A stretch of DNA of 29,350 bases from Bacillota bacterium (GCA_023416655.1 JAEZHK010000026.1:1-29350), one strand, 5' to 3'; counted from the stretch's first letter, positions 1 through 7,732 are shown. Notes: generated by a model from the letters alone, not told the origin. A program made the numbers and translations.

Positions 1-125
1 TGATCTCCGACCGGACGCTGAAGTCCGCGCAGGTGTTCATCGCGGCGATCCCGGTGCTGATGATCTACCCGTTCCTTCAGAACTACTTCATCTCCGGCAT
101 CATGCTGGGCAGCGTAAAGGAATGA
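1..125 (+). CDS. Carbohydrate ABC transporter permease, C-terminal end (partial)
   Basis: Only the last 40 residues are inside the window; the reading frame is open from the left edge and stops at TGA 123-125. The tail runs from ISDRTLKSAQ through PVLMIYPFLQNYF to GIMLGSVKE. This is the characteristic ending of MalG/LplC-type inner-membrane permeases of the binding-protein-dependent sugar importers (family CUT1): a last membrane segment, then a short conserved G-(I/V)-x-(L/I)-GS-(V/I)-K-(G/E) cytoplasmic tail. The next gene starts 4 bases after the stop, so the two are almost certainly co-transcribed. The sugar carried cannot be told from this fragment. Confidence 0.85.
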   Translation, partial: ISDRTLKSAQVFIAAIPVLMIYPFLQNYFISGIMLGSVKE

Positions 126-129
126 AAGC

Positions 130-1395
130 ATGCTCGAATACCTGACCTACAACGCCTATTCGGCGGCCTGGGGCGACCCGCGCACGCTGACGGACGCGGA
201 CCGAGATGTTCTCTCCGGTCTTGCGCTCCGCTTCCGCTGCGCGGTGGACGACCCACGGCATGAGCCGCTTCGAAACCTCTGGGTCCGGCACAATCTGCGG
301 ACGCTGGACAGGCCTTTGGTCGCGGTCTGGGCGGAGAACTTTCTGGAGATGCCGGAGATCGCAAACCTGCAGTGCGAAAGCGACGCCGGGCGGCAGCTGG
401 AATTTCAGCTACGGCAGCTCCTCTGGCAGTACGCGAACGTGCCGGACGACAAGCCGCTGGAGGGCTTCCTCTCGGTGCCCAAGATCGTCCGCTCCACCGG
501 CTGGGGCCTCGAAACCGCCACGCGCCACGGCGCGAAGGAGGGCGACGCTTGGGGCTTCGAACCGGTGTTGAAGGGGTATGAGGACGTCAAAAAACTCCGC
601 ATCCCGTCGCTTTCCTATGACGCGGAGGAAACCGAGGCCCGGGCCGCGCTGTGGCGCGAGCTGCTGGGGGAGATCCTGCCCGTGCGGGTGACCGGCGTCA
701 GCGAGGTGGGCTTCCACCTTTGCATGCAGTACAGCCTCTGGCGGGGCCTGACTGCGCTGTACGAGGACTTTTACGACGAGCCGGAGATGCTGGGCGACGT
801 GCTGGACTTTCTGGTTCAGGGCGAACTTGACCTGATGGATCAGCGGGAGAAGCTGGGGCTTCTCGACACCTGCTTCGAAGGCACTTATCAGGGCACCGGC
901 GGGTTCCAATACTGGCCGGAGAAGCCGGAAGGGCCGGTGCTCCGGGGGCACATCTGGGGCCACGCCGAGGCGCAGGAGCTGGCGCAGGTTTCGCCGAAGA
1001 TGCACAGGGAGTGGCTGTTCGGGCGGGAGGCGAAACTCCTTCAGGGCTTTGCCCGCACCGAGTACGGCTGCTGCGAGCCGCTGAACGAAAAGCTGGAAGA
1101 CGCGCTCAAAATGCCCGGTCTTGTAAAATTGTCGGCCTCGCCCTGGGCGAAGCTCCCGGCCTTCCGGGATCAGGTGCCGGATGATGTGATCATCTCCTGG
1201 AAGCCGAATCCCGCCTGGCTCACCCAGCGCTTTGACGAGGACTTCATCCGCGCGCAGCTGGACGAGGGCATGCGTACCTTGCGCGGCAAGCGGTTCGAGG
1301 TGGTGTTGGGCGACCTCCGCTCCTCAGGCGGCCATCCGGAGAACATCGCCCGCTGGGTGGAATTGGTGCGCAGGTCGATGGACGCCTGTCTGTAA
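130..1395 (+). CDS. Uroporphyrinogen decarboxylase (URO-D)-like protein
   Basis: A 421-residue protein of the URO-D/COG0407 superfamily, which covers haem-pathway decarboxylases and corrinoid methyltransferases sharing a TIM-barrel fold. The C-terminal half shows a pattern I recognise from a clostridial branch of this family: HIWGHAEAQELAQVSP, then EYGCCEPL with a Cys pair, a LVKLSASPWA strand, and an SWKPNPA motif near residue 355. The Cys pair suggests metal (zinc) binding as in the methyltransferase branch; that is inference. There are no haem-synthesis genes nearby. The gene lies 4 bases behind a sugar ABC permease, so it is more likely a catabolic or methyl-transfer enzyme for the imported compound than HemE. 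The ATG at 130 follows an AAAGGA site inside the previous gene's end. Confidence 0.8.
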   Translation: MLEYLTYNAYSAAWGDPRTLTDADRDVLSGLALRFRCAVDDPRHEPLRNLWVRHNLRTLDRPLVAVWAENFLEMPEIANLQCESDAGRQLEFQLRQLLWQYANVPDDKPLEGFLSVPKIVRSTGWGLETATRHGAKEGDAWGFEPVLKGYEDVKKLRIPSLSYDAEETEARAALWRELLGEILPVRVTGVSEVGFHLCMQYSLWRGLTALYEDFYDEPEMLGDVLDFLVQGELDLMDQREKLGLLDTCFEGTYQGTGGFQYWPEKPEGPVLRGHIWGHAEAQELAQVSPKMHREWLFGREAKLLQGFARTEYGCCEPLNEKLEDALKMPGLVKLSASPWAKLPAFRDQVPDDVIISWKPNPAWLTQRFDEDFIRAQLDEGMRTLRGKRFEVVLGDLRSSGGHPENIARWVELVRRSMDACL

Positions 1396-1408
1396 CCCAT
1401 CTTTTGCG

Positions 1409-1440
1409 CGCCGGGCCTCCATCGGGGGTCTGGCGTTTTT
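1409..1440 (+). terminator. Intrinsic terminator after the URO-D-like gene
   Basis: A 12-bp stem (1409-1420 with 1424-1435, three G-U pairs) closes an ATC loop and is followed directly by TTTTT and then ATAT. It begins 14 bases after the stop codon and separates the importer/URO-D operon from the cyuA-like gene. Confidence 0.75.
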
Positions 1441-1475
1441 ATATCTTGATTTTTCTGGCGCAGAGCCCATCCGGC

Positions 1476-1484
1476 TGGTATAAT
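1476..1484 (+). promoter_or_regulatory. Extended -10 promoter for the cyuA-like gene
   Basis: TGGTATAAT is a perfect -10 hexamer with the TGn extension. No good -35 is visible at 17 bases, which is typical of extended -10 promoters. The resulting leader would be about 95 bases long. I see no riboswitch that I recognise in 1490-1584. Confidence 0.6.
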
Positions 1485-1584
1485 GGGAAGCGGGCGGGTA
1501 GGGCGCAGCCTTTGGATGGCTCCCACAGCCCCATGAAACGACAAACGCATCCGTCATTTTCGTGGCGGGAAAGGACCGGGCGGA

Positions 1585-2853
1585 ATGGATCGGGAAAGCG
1601 CGTGTTATGAGGCCTGCCTGAGGGTGCTCCGGGAAGAGCTGGTGCCCGCCATGGGCTGTACGGAGCCGGTGGCCATCGCCTATTGCGCGGCGGTCGCCCG
1701 GCGCGCGCTGGGGGAAGCGCCCGTCGAGGTGGAGGCGCGGCTCAGCGGCAACGTGATCAAGAATGTCAAGAGCGTGACGGTGCCGGGCACCGGCGGCCTC
1801 AAGGGGATCGCCGCCGCGGTGGCCGCGGGCGTGGTGGCGGGCGATCCCGACAGGAAGCTTGAGGTCATCTCAGGTCTGGACGACGATAAGCGCGCGCAGA
1901 TCCGGGAATTCATCAAGATGGTGCCGGTCCGCGTCGCGGCGGCAGACACCAGGCGCTCGCTGGAAGTGACGGTCACCGTCCGCGGTGAAAAATCCTGGGC
2001 GACGGCCTCCGTCGCCGACAAGCATACCCACCTGATCCGGCTGGAAAAGGACGGCGAGTCGCTTTTCCTGGAAGAGGCGCGGGAAGAAGGGAGCGCGGTT
2101 ATACCCGCGGACCCGCTGACCATGGAGGGCATTTACGGCTTCGCGACCGGGGCGTGCCTTTCAGACGTTCAGGAGCTTCTTGACCGCCAGATCGAGTGCA
2201 ACACGCGCATCGCCGAGGAAGGGCTTTCCGGCGAGTGGGGCGCGGGCATCGGCAAGGTGCTGATGAATTCCGGGGAGGACCTGCCCACCCGGGCCAAGGC
2301 GATGGCCGCGGCCGGGAGCGACGCCCGCATGGGCGGCTGCGCGCTGCCGGTGGTCATCAACGCGGGCAGCGGCAACCAGGGATTGACCGTCTCGCTGCCG
2401 GTGATCACCTACGCGCGGGAGATGGGCGCGAGCCGGGAGGCGCTCTACCGGGCGCTGATCCTTTCGAACTTGATTTCCATCCATCAGCGCCACGGCATGG
2501 GGCGGCTGAGCGCTTTCTGCGGCGCGGTGTGCGCGGGCGCGGCGGCGGGCGCGGGCATCACGTATCTCAAGGGCGGCGGGTACGACGAAATCTGCCGCAC
2601 GGTGACCAACGCGCTGGCCATCACCTCCGGCATTGTGTGCGACGGGGCCAAGCCCTCCTGCGCGGCCAAGATCGCCGCGTCGGTGGACGCGGGGCTTCTG
2701 GGCGGGCGCATGGTGGAGAGCGGCAAGGGCTTCTGGGCGGGCGAGGGCATCGTGTCCGGGGACATCGAAAACACCCTGCAGAACGTCGCCCGGCTCGGCA
2801 AGGATGGCATGCGGGAGACCGACCGGGAAATCATCCGCATCATGGTGGAGTGA
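1585..2853 (+). CDS. cyuA: L-cysteine desulfidase / serine dehydratase-like protein (UPF0597, CyuA family)
   Basis: A 422-residue protein, normal length for the CyuA/UPF0597 family. The hallmark is the N-terminal EELVPAMGCTEPVAIAYC (Cys25). Further family features are SGNVIKN near residue 49, GNQG(L/I)TVSLPV in the middle, and a Cys-rich C-terminal half (AFCGAVCAGAAAG and IVCDGAKPSC). Family members bind an oxygen-labile [4Fe-4S] cluster and split L-cysteine to pyruvate, ammonia and sulfide; relatives resemble the alpha domain of L-serine dehydratase. The enzyme should be cytoplasmic. AAGGA at 1571-1575, 9 bases ahead of ATG, supports the start. The gene is followed at 37 bases by an isomerase/epimerase, probably in the same transcript. 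The exact substrate is not decided by sequence. Confidence 0.88.
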   Translation: MDRESACYEACLRVLREELVPAMGCTEPVAIAYCAAVARRALGEAPVEVEARLSGNVIKNVKSVTVPGTGGLKGIAAAVAAGVVAGDPDRKLEVISGLDDDKRAQIREFIKMVPVRVAAADTRRSLEVTVTVRGEKSWATASVADKHTHLIRLEKDGESLFLEEAREEGSAVIPADPLTMEGIYGFATGACLSDVQELLDRQIECNTRIAEEGLSGEWGAGIGKVLMNSGEDLPTRAKAMAAAGSDARMGGCALPVVINAGSGNQGLTVSLPVITYAREMGASREALYRALILSNLISIHQRHGMGRLSAFCGAVCAGAAAGAGITYLKGGGYDEICRTVTNALAITSGIVCDGAKPSCAAKIAASVDAGLLGGRMVESGKGFWAGEGIVSGDIENTLQNVARLGKDGMRETDREIIRIMVE

Positions 2854-2890
2854 GCAGGAACCTGAGCGCTTAAAACAGATCGAGGGCTTT

Positions 2891-3646
2891 ATGATGGACG
2901 GGATGAAAATCGGCGTGGGCACCTACATCGTACGGGAGGACGCCCAGGCGGATCTATACGGAACGCTTCGGCGGCTGAAGGAGATCGGCTACGACGGCGC
3001 GGAACTCCTGGGCTTTTTCGGCGCGACGCCGGGAGAACTTCGCGGCATGCTGGAAACCCTGAGCCTCGAGGCGCTGGGCGACCACGTGCCGGTCAGGGAT
3101 TTTTTGATGGATCCGGAGCGGATCCTCGAAGACCACCTCGCCATCAGTTGCCGCCGCATCACGCTTTCCTGCCCGAAGGAGCGCGTGGATGGGGAGGAAT
3201 TTTCCGCGCTGGCGGGGGAATACGCAGCCGCCGTGGAGAAATGCCTCGCGGCGGGCGTCACGCCCATGTACCACAACCACGACTACGACATGCGCGGGGA
3301 AGCGCCTTTCGCGCTCCGCATCCTGGACGCTGTGCCCGCCCTGAGGTTTGAGCCGGACGTGGGCTGGATGGTCGTGGCGGGGGCGGACCCCGAGCCGATC
3401 CTTGTCCGCTACAGCGACCGGACGCCGGTTGTTCACCTGAAGGACGTTTTGTTGACGGGTGAAGGCTTTGTCTTCCGCCCGACCGGGTACGGCGGCGTCA
3501 ACACGCCGAAGCTGATGTCCTCCATCCTCGCCTGCAGGCCCGAATGGCTGATGGTCGACCACGATTTCGCCTATGACCGCGACCGATACGACGACCTTAT
3601 GCTCAGCCACCGCTACGTGAAGACGCTGTGCGCGATCGCGCCGTGA
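2891..3646 (+). CDS. Sugar phosphate isomerase/epimerase (xylose isomerase-like TIM barrel)
   Basis: A 251-residue AP-endonuclease-2/IolE-type TIM barrel. Motifs are IGVGTYIV at strand 1, IGYDGAELLG at strand 2, MYHNHDYD in the middle and FEPDVGWM followed by VVHLKDV. The His and acidic residues of the last three are the usual metal and substrate ligands (NHD, DxGW, HxKD). Family members interconvert keto and aldo sugars or inositol derivatives. The frame is open further upstream into cyuA. I chose ATG 2891 because GAGGG lies at 2882-2886 and the barrel's first strand starts right after it; ATG 2903 is an alternative. It is downstream of the cyuA-like gene without its own visible promoter. 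The substrate is unknown. Confidence 0.85.
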   Translation: MMDGMKIGVGTYIVREDAQADLYGTLRRLKEIGYDGAELLGFFGATPGELRGMLETLSLEALGDHVPVRDFLMDPERILEDHLAISCRRITLSCPKERVDGEEFSALAGEYAAAVEKCLAAGVTPMYHNHDYDMRGEAPFALRILDAVPALRFEPDVGWMVVAGADPEPILVRYSDRTPVVHLKDVLLTGEGFVFRPTGYGGVNTPKLMSSILACRPEWLMVDHDFAYDRDRYDDLMLSHRYVKTLCAIAP

Positions 3647-3667
3647 CCGGCGAAATTCCATTTACGC

Positions 3668-3700
3668 GAAATCCCCGGAAACGCTCGTTCCGGGGATTTC
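3668..3700 (+). terminator. Strong hairpin, probable terminator after the isomerase gene
   Basis: A perfect 13-bp stem (3668-3680 with 3688-3700) closes a 7-base loop, 22 bases after the stop codon. A short TTTT follows only at 3705, so termination may be weak or bidirectional; it also faces the end of the small minus-strand gene at 3759. Confidence 0.6.
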
Positions 3701-3758
3701 ACGCGTTTTGGAGGTTGGGAAACACCTGCCCTGCCTGTTGCCGTCCGGTCTTCTTGGT

Positions 3759-3977
3759 TCACTTCAGGTGCCGGGGATTGATTCGGTCGTGCTTTGCCAT
3801 CAAATCGCGATAGATGGAGCCGGTATGTAAGGGCTCCTCGATTCCCTGAATCTGGGCGGAATTGGGCGGAGTCGTGCGCACACTGGCGACGTGCCCGTCG
3901 AATTCGCAGGTCTGCGGCGGGCGCATGGAGATGCCTTCGCTCCGCGCGCGCCGGATTAGCTGAAATGTCCCGTTCAT
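3759..3977 (-). CDS. Small conserved-looking hypothetical protein (72 aa)
   Basis: The ATG at 3977 is preceded by a near-perfect Shine-Dalgarno site (GAGAGGAGG, complement of 3984-3992) with 6 bases of spacing. This makes it a convincing gene despite its size, and it fixes the start over a longer in-frame reading. The 72-residue product begins MNGTFQLIRRARSEGIS, has no membrane segment or cysteine pair, and ends in a basic, hydrophilic stretch (EEPLHTGSIYRDLMAKHDR then RHLK). I do not recognise the family and assign no function. The gene stands alone on the minus strand between the isomerase and the acidic membrane protein, and has no clear sigma-A promoter. CATACGA at about 4009-4015 (minus) faintly resembles a forespore sigma-G -10, which is only a hint. 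Confidence 0.65.
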   Translation of the reverse strand: MNGTFQLIRRARSEGISMRPPQTCEFDGHVASVRTTPPNSAQIQGIEEPLHTGSIYRDLMAKHDRINPRHLK

Positions 3978-4053
3978 CACATGCCTCCTCTCAGGTTTGG
4001 GTCCGCTACATCGTATGCAGGGGAACTTTTTTGCGTTTTCCATGTTTTGAGAC

Positions 4054-4081
4054 TTGCCTTGAGGAATGGTTATGCTATAAT
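4054..4081 (+). promoter_or_regulatory. Sigma-A promoter for the acidic membrane protein
   Basis: TTGCCT (4054-4059), 16-base spacer, then TGC-TATAAT (4073-4081) with an extended -10. The leader to ATG 4127 is about 38 bases. Confidence 0.75.
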
Positions 4082-4126
4082 AGAATAAGTATATTACGCC
4101 CGTGAAAAAGAGAGGCGGTTCGCGAT

Positions 4127-5962
4127 ATGGCTAACACCCGATCCGGTGGCCCTCGCCGCCCCGATCTGGATTATTACGAGTACAAGAAGATGCACGAGCA
4201 GCGCATGCGTCAGGAAGCCGCTGCGAACTTCAAACCCGTGCCGGCAAAAACCGAGGCCGAAAAATCCGTGGCTCCGGCAGCCGTGCGCAAACCCGCGGAA
4301 GCGGTGCGGGAGGCCGAACGCAAGGTAGCCCGCGCCCCGGAGGCCGATTTGTCCGAGCCCATGGACCTTCAGGACGCGGACGAGCTGGACCTGCCCGAGG
4401 AGCCGCTTGACCTGCCGGAGGAGAACAAGTCGCTGTTTTCCGGCGTCAGGGCGCTGATGAAGGGCGTCGCCAATCGTGTTCCCGCGGAAGAGTCCGAGGG
4501 GCGTCCGGCGAAGGATTCCGGGTTCATGGACGACGAAGAAGGGGAGCCGGAGGACGACGAAGCCGAGCCGGACGACGCCCCGCAGATTGATAACCCCATC
4601 GGCGACGCATTTTTGAAGGTCAGGGGCCTTTTCCGGTCCGCCCGCCAAAAGATGGCGGAGCACCGCGGCGCAAAACCCGCCGAAAGCGATGAGGACGGCG
4701 AGGACGAGGACGACGCGCCCGCCAAGCCTTTCCGCGCTCAGGGCGACGAAGAAACGCCCGCGCTCTCCCGCCGCATGCGCAAGGCCGCCGAGGTCCAGGG
4801 CAAGGCGGAGGAACCGCCGATCCTCGACATCGGCGCGGTGGACGTGCGCGAGGTGGACGAACTGGTCTCAAAGCCCGGCACCACCGTGCATGCGGGCTTT
4901 TCAGAGGAGGATGCCCCGAAGGCGGCCGGACCTTCGGCGGAAATTGAGCCGGACGACGAGGACGACGACGATCTGCCCTCCGCCCGCGGCACCAGGGTAT
5001 TCGGCTTTTTCAAAAAGTTCCGCGGCAGGAGCGCCCAGAGCGAATGGGACGAAAAGCCTGAAGCGGACGAGCCGGACGGGGAGGGGCAAGAGATGGACGA
5101 GCAGCAAAAGGCGGTTCTGACCCAGCGCCTCTCCGAGGAGCTGGACGGCGCACCCGCGCTTTCCCGCAAGGAGCGCAAGGCGCTGGCGGCGGGCAGGGCG
5201 GCGGTTCGCCCCCAGGCCCCGGTCGTTCAGGCCCCCCCGGCGGCGCCCGCGGCCAACACGGTCTTTGCCGCGGCCCCCGACGAGCCTGCGACCATGCCGT
5301 TCACCGCGCCCTCTTCCGCGAGGACGGCCTACCAGGTGGATGAGCCGACGCAGCAGTTCAGGCCGCTTCGCGCGCGCCCGGCGCGCATTGCGCTGCCGCC
5401 TGAACCCGTCCGCCCGGTGGAGTATGACGACGAGTACGACGAGGACGAGGACGACGACCTGCCGGTCCGCAAGGCCGCCAAGCCGCCGAAGCCGCCCAAG
5501 GAGAAGAAGCGCAAGCTCTACCAGGACGAGGACCTGGAGGACGAGGAATACGAGGAAGAGGGCCGCTACGACGAGGAGTACGACGATTACGACGACTACG
5601 ACGATTACGACGAGGACGACGAGCGCTTTGACGACGAATACCACGTCAGCGGCGGGCGGCGCTTCCTGGGCTTTTTGAAGGGCCTGCTGCTTCTGATCCT
5701 GTTCCTGGCGATTTGCGTGCTGGCGCTGAGGCAGCTTGAGGCCAGCCGACTGATCTCGCTGGGCGGCCTCAGGGACGCCGCCGGGCAGGTGGTGCCGATC
5801 AACCTGATCCTGCCATCGCCCGAGCCGACCGCCACGCCCATGCCCACCGAGGCGCCCACCCCCGAACCCACCGTGGCGCCTACGCAGGTACCCGAGGTGA
5901 CGGTCCCCGCCGGGACGCCCGGCGCTGAAGTCGCGCCGACGGAATTCACCTCGGTCGACTGA
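4127..5962 (+). CDS. Highly acidic, mostly disordered single-pass membrane protein of unknown function
   Basis: A 611-residue protein without a recognised domain. Residues 1-510 are rich in Asp, Glu, Pro and Ala, including a run of DDY/DYD repeats near 484-505. One membrane segment (about 515-536, GLLLLILFLAICVLAL) follows GGRRFLGFLK. The last 75 residues are Pro/Thr-rich (PTATPMPTEAPTPEP) and look like an extracytoplasmic stalk; the Arg/Lys before the segment put the long acidic part inside the cell. Four short amphipathic/basic helices interrupt the acidic linkers: about 102-118 (LFSGVRALMKGVANRV), 158-177, 289-302 (TRVFGFFKKFRGRS) and 511-519. PALSR(R/K)xRKA occurs twice (211-220 and 343-352). 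AGAGGCGG precedes the ATG by 8 bases, and codon use is like the neighbours, so the gene looks real. It could be an envelope or division scaffold, but that is speculation. Confidence 0.8.
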   Translation: MANTRSGGPRRPDLDYYEYKKMHEQRMRQEAAANFKPVPAKTEAEKSVAPAAVRKPAEAVREAERKVARAPEADLSEPMDLQDADELDLPEEPLDLPEENKSLFSGVRALMKGVANRVPAEESEGRPAKDSGFMDDEEGEPEDDEAEPDDAPQIDNPIGDAFLKVRGLFRSARQKMAEHRGAKPAESDEDGEDEDDAPAKPFRAQGDEETPALSRRMRKAAEVQGKAEEPPILDIGAVDVREVDELVSKPGTTVHAGFSEEDAPKAAGPSAEIEPDDEDDDDLPSARGTRVFGFFKKFRGRSAQSEWDEKPEADEPDGEGQEMDEQQKAVLTQRLSEELDGAPALSRKERKALAAGRAAVRPQAPVVQAPPAAPAANTVFAAAPDEPATMPFTAPSSARTAYQVDEPTQQFRPLRARPARIALPPEPVRPVEYDDEYDEDEDDDLPVRKAAKPPKPPKEKKRKLYQDEDLEDEEYEEEGRYDEEYDDYDDYDDYDEDDERFDDEYHVSGGRRFLGFLKGLLLLILFLAICVLALRQLEASRLISLGGLRDAAGQVVPINLILPSPEPTATPMPTEAPTPEPTVAPTQVPEVTVPAGTPGAEVAPTEFTSVD

Positions 5963-5967
5963 TTGAG

Positions 5968-6138
5968 GCGCCCAAAATCCGCCGGGCGTCTTTTGGGCGC
6001 GAAAGTGGAAGACTGCGTGAGCCATGAAATCCTGCAGGATTTCCGGGCGGCTCACTGACTTGCGGTATTGTTTCCTCCACCAGTGTCCGCACTGGTTATG
6101 GAAACAGATACGTTCCCGGCGCACAGGTCGCCGGGAAC
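5968..6138 (+). repeat. Four-hairpin intergenic element, copy 1
   Basis: Starts 6 bases after a stop codon. P0: 10-bp stem 5968-5977/5991-6000 (GCGCCCAAAA/TTTTGGGCGC). P1: nested hairpin, outer GTGAGCC/GGCTCAC (6017-6023/6049-6055), inner GAAATCC/GGATTTC with loop TGCA, 3' linker CGGGC. P2: GTTTCC/GGAAAC (6070-6075/6100-6105) enclosing ACCAGTG/CACTGGT. P3: 10-bp GTTCCCGGCG/CGCCGGGAAC (6112-6121/6129-6138) with loop CACAGGT. Copies 2 and 3 lie at 11781 and 16140. P0 may double as the terminator of the upstream gene. Confidence 0.85.
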
Positions 6139-6176
6139 GATTGGAAGGTGCGACGGGGTTTATATAAGGCGCGAGG

Positions 6177-6207
6177 TTCCGGCAGTTTGTTTTGCCGGAA
6201 TCTTTTT
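6177..6207 (+). promoter_or_regulatory. Intrinsic terminator in the glpK leader (possible attenuator)
   Basis: An 8-bp stem TTCCGGCA/TGCCGGAA (6177-6184/6193-6200) is followed by TCTTTTT, ending only 23 bases before the glpK ATG. In Bacillus, glycerol genes carry a leader terminator relieved by GlpP with glycerol-3-phosphate (known for that system); a similar control here is inference. A weak promoter TTGGAA-N16-TATAAG (6141-6168) lies just upstream, so the hairpin could instead end read-through from the preceding gene. Confidence 0.6.
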
Positions 6208-6230
6208 AAGAGCGGCGAGGAGAATCGAGC

Positions 6231-7718
6231 ATGAAGTACGTTGTCGCGCTGGATCAGGGAACCACCAGTTCAAGGGCTGTCCTGTTCGATGAGACCGGCG
6301 CGCAGGTGGCGACGCACGGCATCGAGTTCCCGCAGCTCTATCCCGAGCCAGGCTGGGTGGAGCATAACCCGGACGACATCCTGTCCACCCAGATTGACGC
6401 GCTGCGCGAGACAGTGCGCGTTTCCGGCATCGACCCGAAGGACATCGTGGCCGTGGGCATCACCAACCAGCGCGAGACCACGCTCCTGTGGGACAGGGCG
6501 TCCGGGAAGCCCTTGTACAACGCCATCGTGTGGCAGTGCCGCCGCACCGCGCCGCTGGTGGAGCGGCTCAAGCAGGACGGGCTGGGCAGCGTAATCCGCG
6601 ACCACACCGGCCTTGTCGCCGACGCCTACTTCTCCGGCACCAAGCTGCAGTGGCTGCTCGAGCACGTGGACGGCGCGAGGGAGCGCGCGGCGGCGGGTTC
6701 ATTGTGCTTCGGCACGGTGGATTCCTGGCTGGCCTACCATTTGACCAATGAGCGCGTGCATGTGACGGACGCCACCAACGCGGCCCGCACCATGCTCTAC
6801 AACATCTACGAGCAGGAGTGGGACACGCTCCTCCTCCGCGCGATGAACATCCCCGAAGCGCTCCTGCCCAAGGTGGTGGACTCCGCGGAGGTCATCGGCA
6901 CGCTTCGAAAGGACATTCTGGGCGTGGAGATCCCGGTGGCGGCGCTGGCGGGCGACCAGCACGCGGCGCTCTATGGCCAGGGTTGCTTCACATCCGGCAT
7001 GGTCAAAAACACCTACGGCACCGGCTGCTTCCTGCTGATGAACACGGGGCTCAAGCCCGTGCGCTCCGGCAGCAACCTGATCACCACCATCGCCTGGCGC
7101 GTCGAGGGCGTGCCCCGCTACGCGCTGGAAGGCTCGGTGTTCATGGGTGGCGCGACGGTTCAGTGGCTGAGGGATGAGCTTCGCATGATCGACACCGCCG
7201 CCGAGAGCGAGAAACTGGCCATGGCGGTCCCCGACAACAACGGCGTGTACCTGGTGCCCGCGTTTACCGGCCTCGGCGCGCCCTACTGGGACATGTACGC
7301 CCGAGGCGCGATCGTGGGGCTTACCCGAGGCGCGAACCGAAACCACATCGTGCGTGCCGCGCTGGAGTCCATCGCGTTCCAGACCCGGGACGTGCTCGAA
7401 GCCATGATCCGGGACAGCGGCTTAAAGCCCAGCGTGCTTAGGGTGGACGGCGGCGCCAGCCGAAACAATTTCCTGATGCAGTTCCAGGCGAACCTGCTGG
7501 GCATCCAGGTGCTTCGGCCCATGATCATCGAGACCACGGCGCTCGGCGCTGCCATGCTGGCCGCCCGCGCGGTGGGGCTGTGGGACGTAAACAAGCTCCA
7601 GTCCATCTGGGCGCCGGAGAACCGCTTTACCCCCACCATCGATTCCGCCACCCGCGAAAGGCTCTGCGCCGGCTGGTCCAAGGCCGTCGAGCGCGCAAAG
7701 GGCTGGGCGGAGCGGTAG
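6231..7718 (+). CDS. glpK: Glycerol kinase
   Basis: A 495-residue FGGY-family kinase of standard length. It catalyses ATP-dependent phosphorylation of glycerol to sn-glycerol-3-phosphate in the cytoplasm. The N-terminal phosphate loop is ALDQGTTSSRAVLFD (residues 6-20). ITNQRETTLLWD provides the Arg-Glu pair that binds glycerol, and AGDQHAALYGQ carries the catalytic Asp. VDGGASRNNFLMQFQAN and the C-terminal GAAMLAA region are FGGY signatures. The start is supported by GGCGAGGAG about 8 bases upstream. The stretch before AGDQ reads KDILGVEIPVAAL and lacks the His-containing (YHFYG-like) loop that many Firmicute glycerol kinases use for HPr phosphorylation. A terminator hairpin lies in its leader. 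No glpF or glpD is adjacent. It is convergent with galT. Confidence 0.96.
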   Translation: MKYVVALDQGTTSSRAVLFDETGAQVATHGIEFPQLYPEPGWVEHNPDDILSTQIDALRETVRVSGIDPKDIVAVGITNQRETTLLWDRASGKPLYNAIVWQCRRTAPLVERLKQDGLGSVIRDHTGLVADAYFSGTKLQWLLEHVDGARERAAAGSLCFGTVDSWLAYHLTNERVHVTDATNAARTMLYNIYEQEWDTLLLRAMNIPEALLPKVVDSAEVIGTLRKDILGVEIPVAALAGDQHAALYGQGCFTSGMVKNTYGTGCFLLMNTGLKPVRSGSNLITTIAWRVEGVPRYALEGSVFMGGATVQWLRDELRMIDTAAESEKLAMAVPDNNGVYLVPAFTGLGAPYWDMYARGAIVGLTRGANRNHIVRAALESIAFQTRDVLEAMIRDSGLKPSVLRVDGGASRNNFLMQFQANLLGIQVLRPMIIETTALGAAMLAARAVGLWDVNKLQSIWAPENRFTPTIDSATRERLCAGWSKAVERAKGWAER

Positions 7719-7732
7719 AGGGAAAGGCGGAG

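Noticed and set aside
1485..1584. Riboswitch or T-box in the leader of the cyuA-like gene.
   Set aside because: I found no T-box sequence, no terminator/antiterminator pair and no aptamer core that I recognise.
2633..2890. An 86-codon N-terminal extension of the isomerase inside cyuA.
   Set aside because: It is a shadow of cyuA with Arg/Ala/Trp-rich content. The barrel fold starts after ATG 2891, which has a ribosome site.
4901..6124. A 407-codon minus-strand frame opposite the acidic protein, with long Val/Leu runs.
   Set aside because: The Val runs are the complement of the GAC/GAT aspartate codons in the plus-strand acidic stretch. The frame also runs across the four-hairpin element, and there is no start signal.
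5968..6138. CRISPR-like or tandem repeat structure for the recurrent hairpins.
   Set aside because: Copies are kilobases apart, not tandem, have no spacers, and no cas genes are present.
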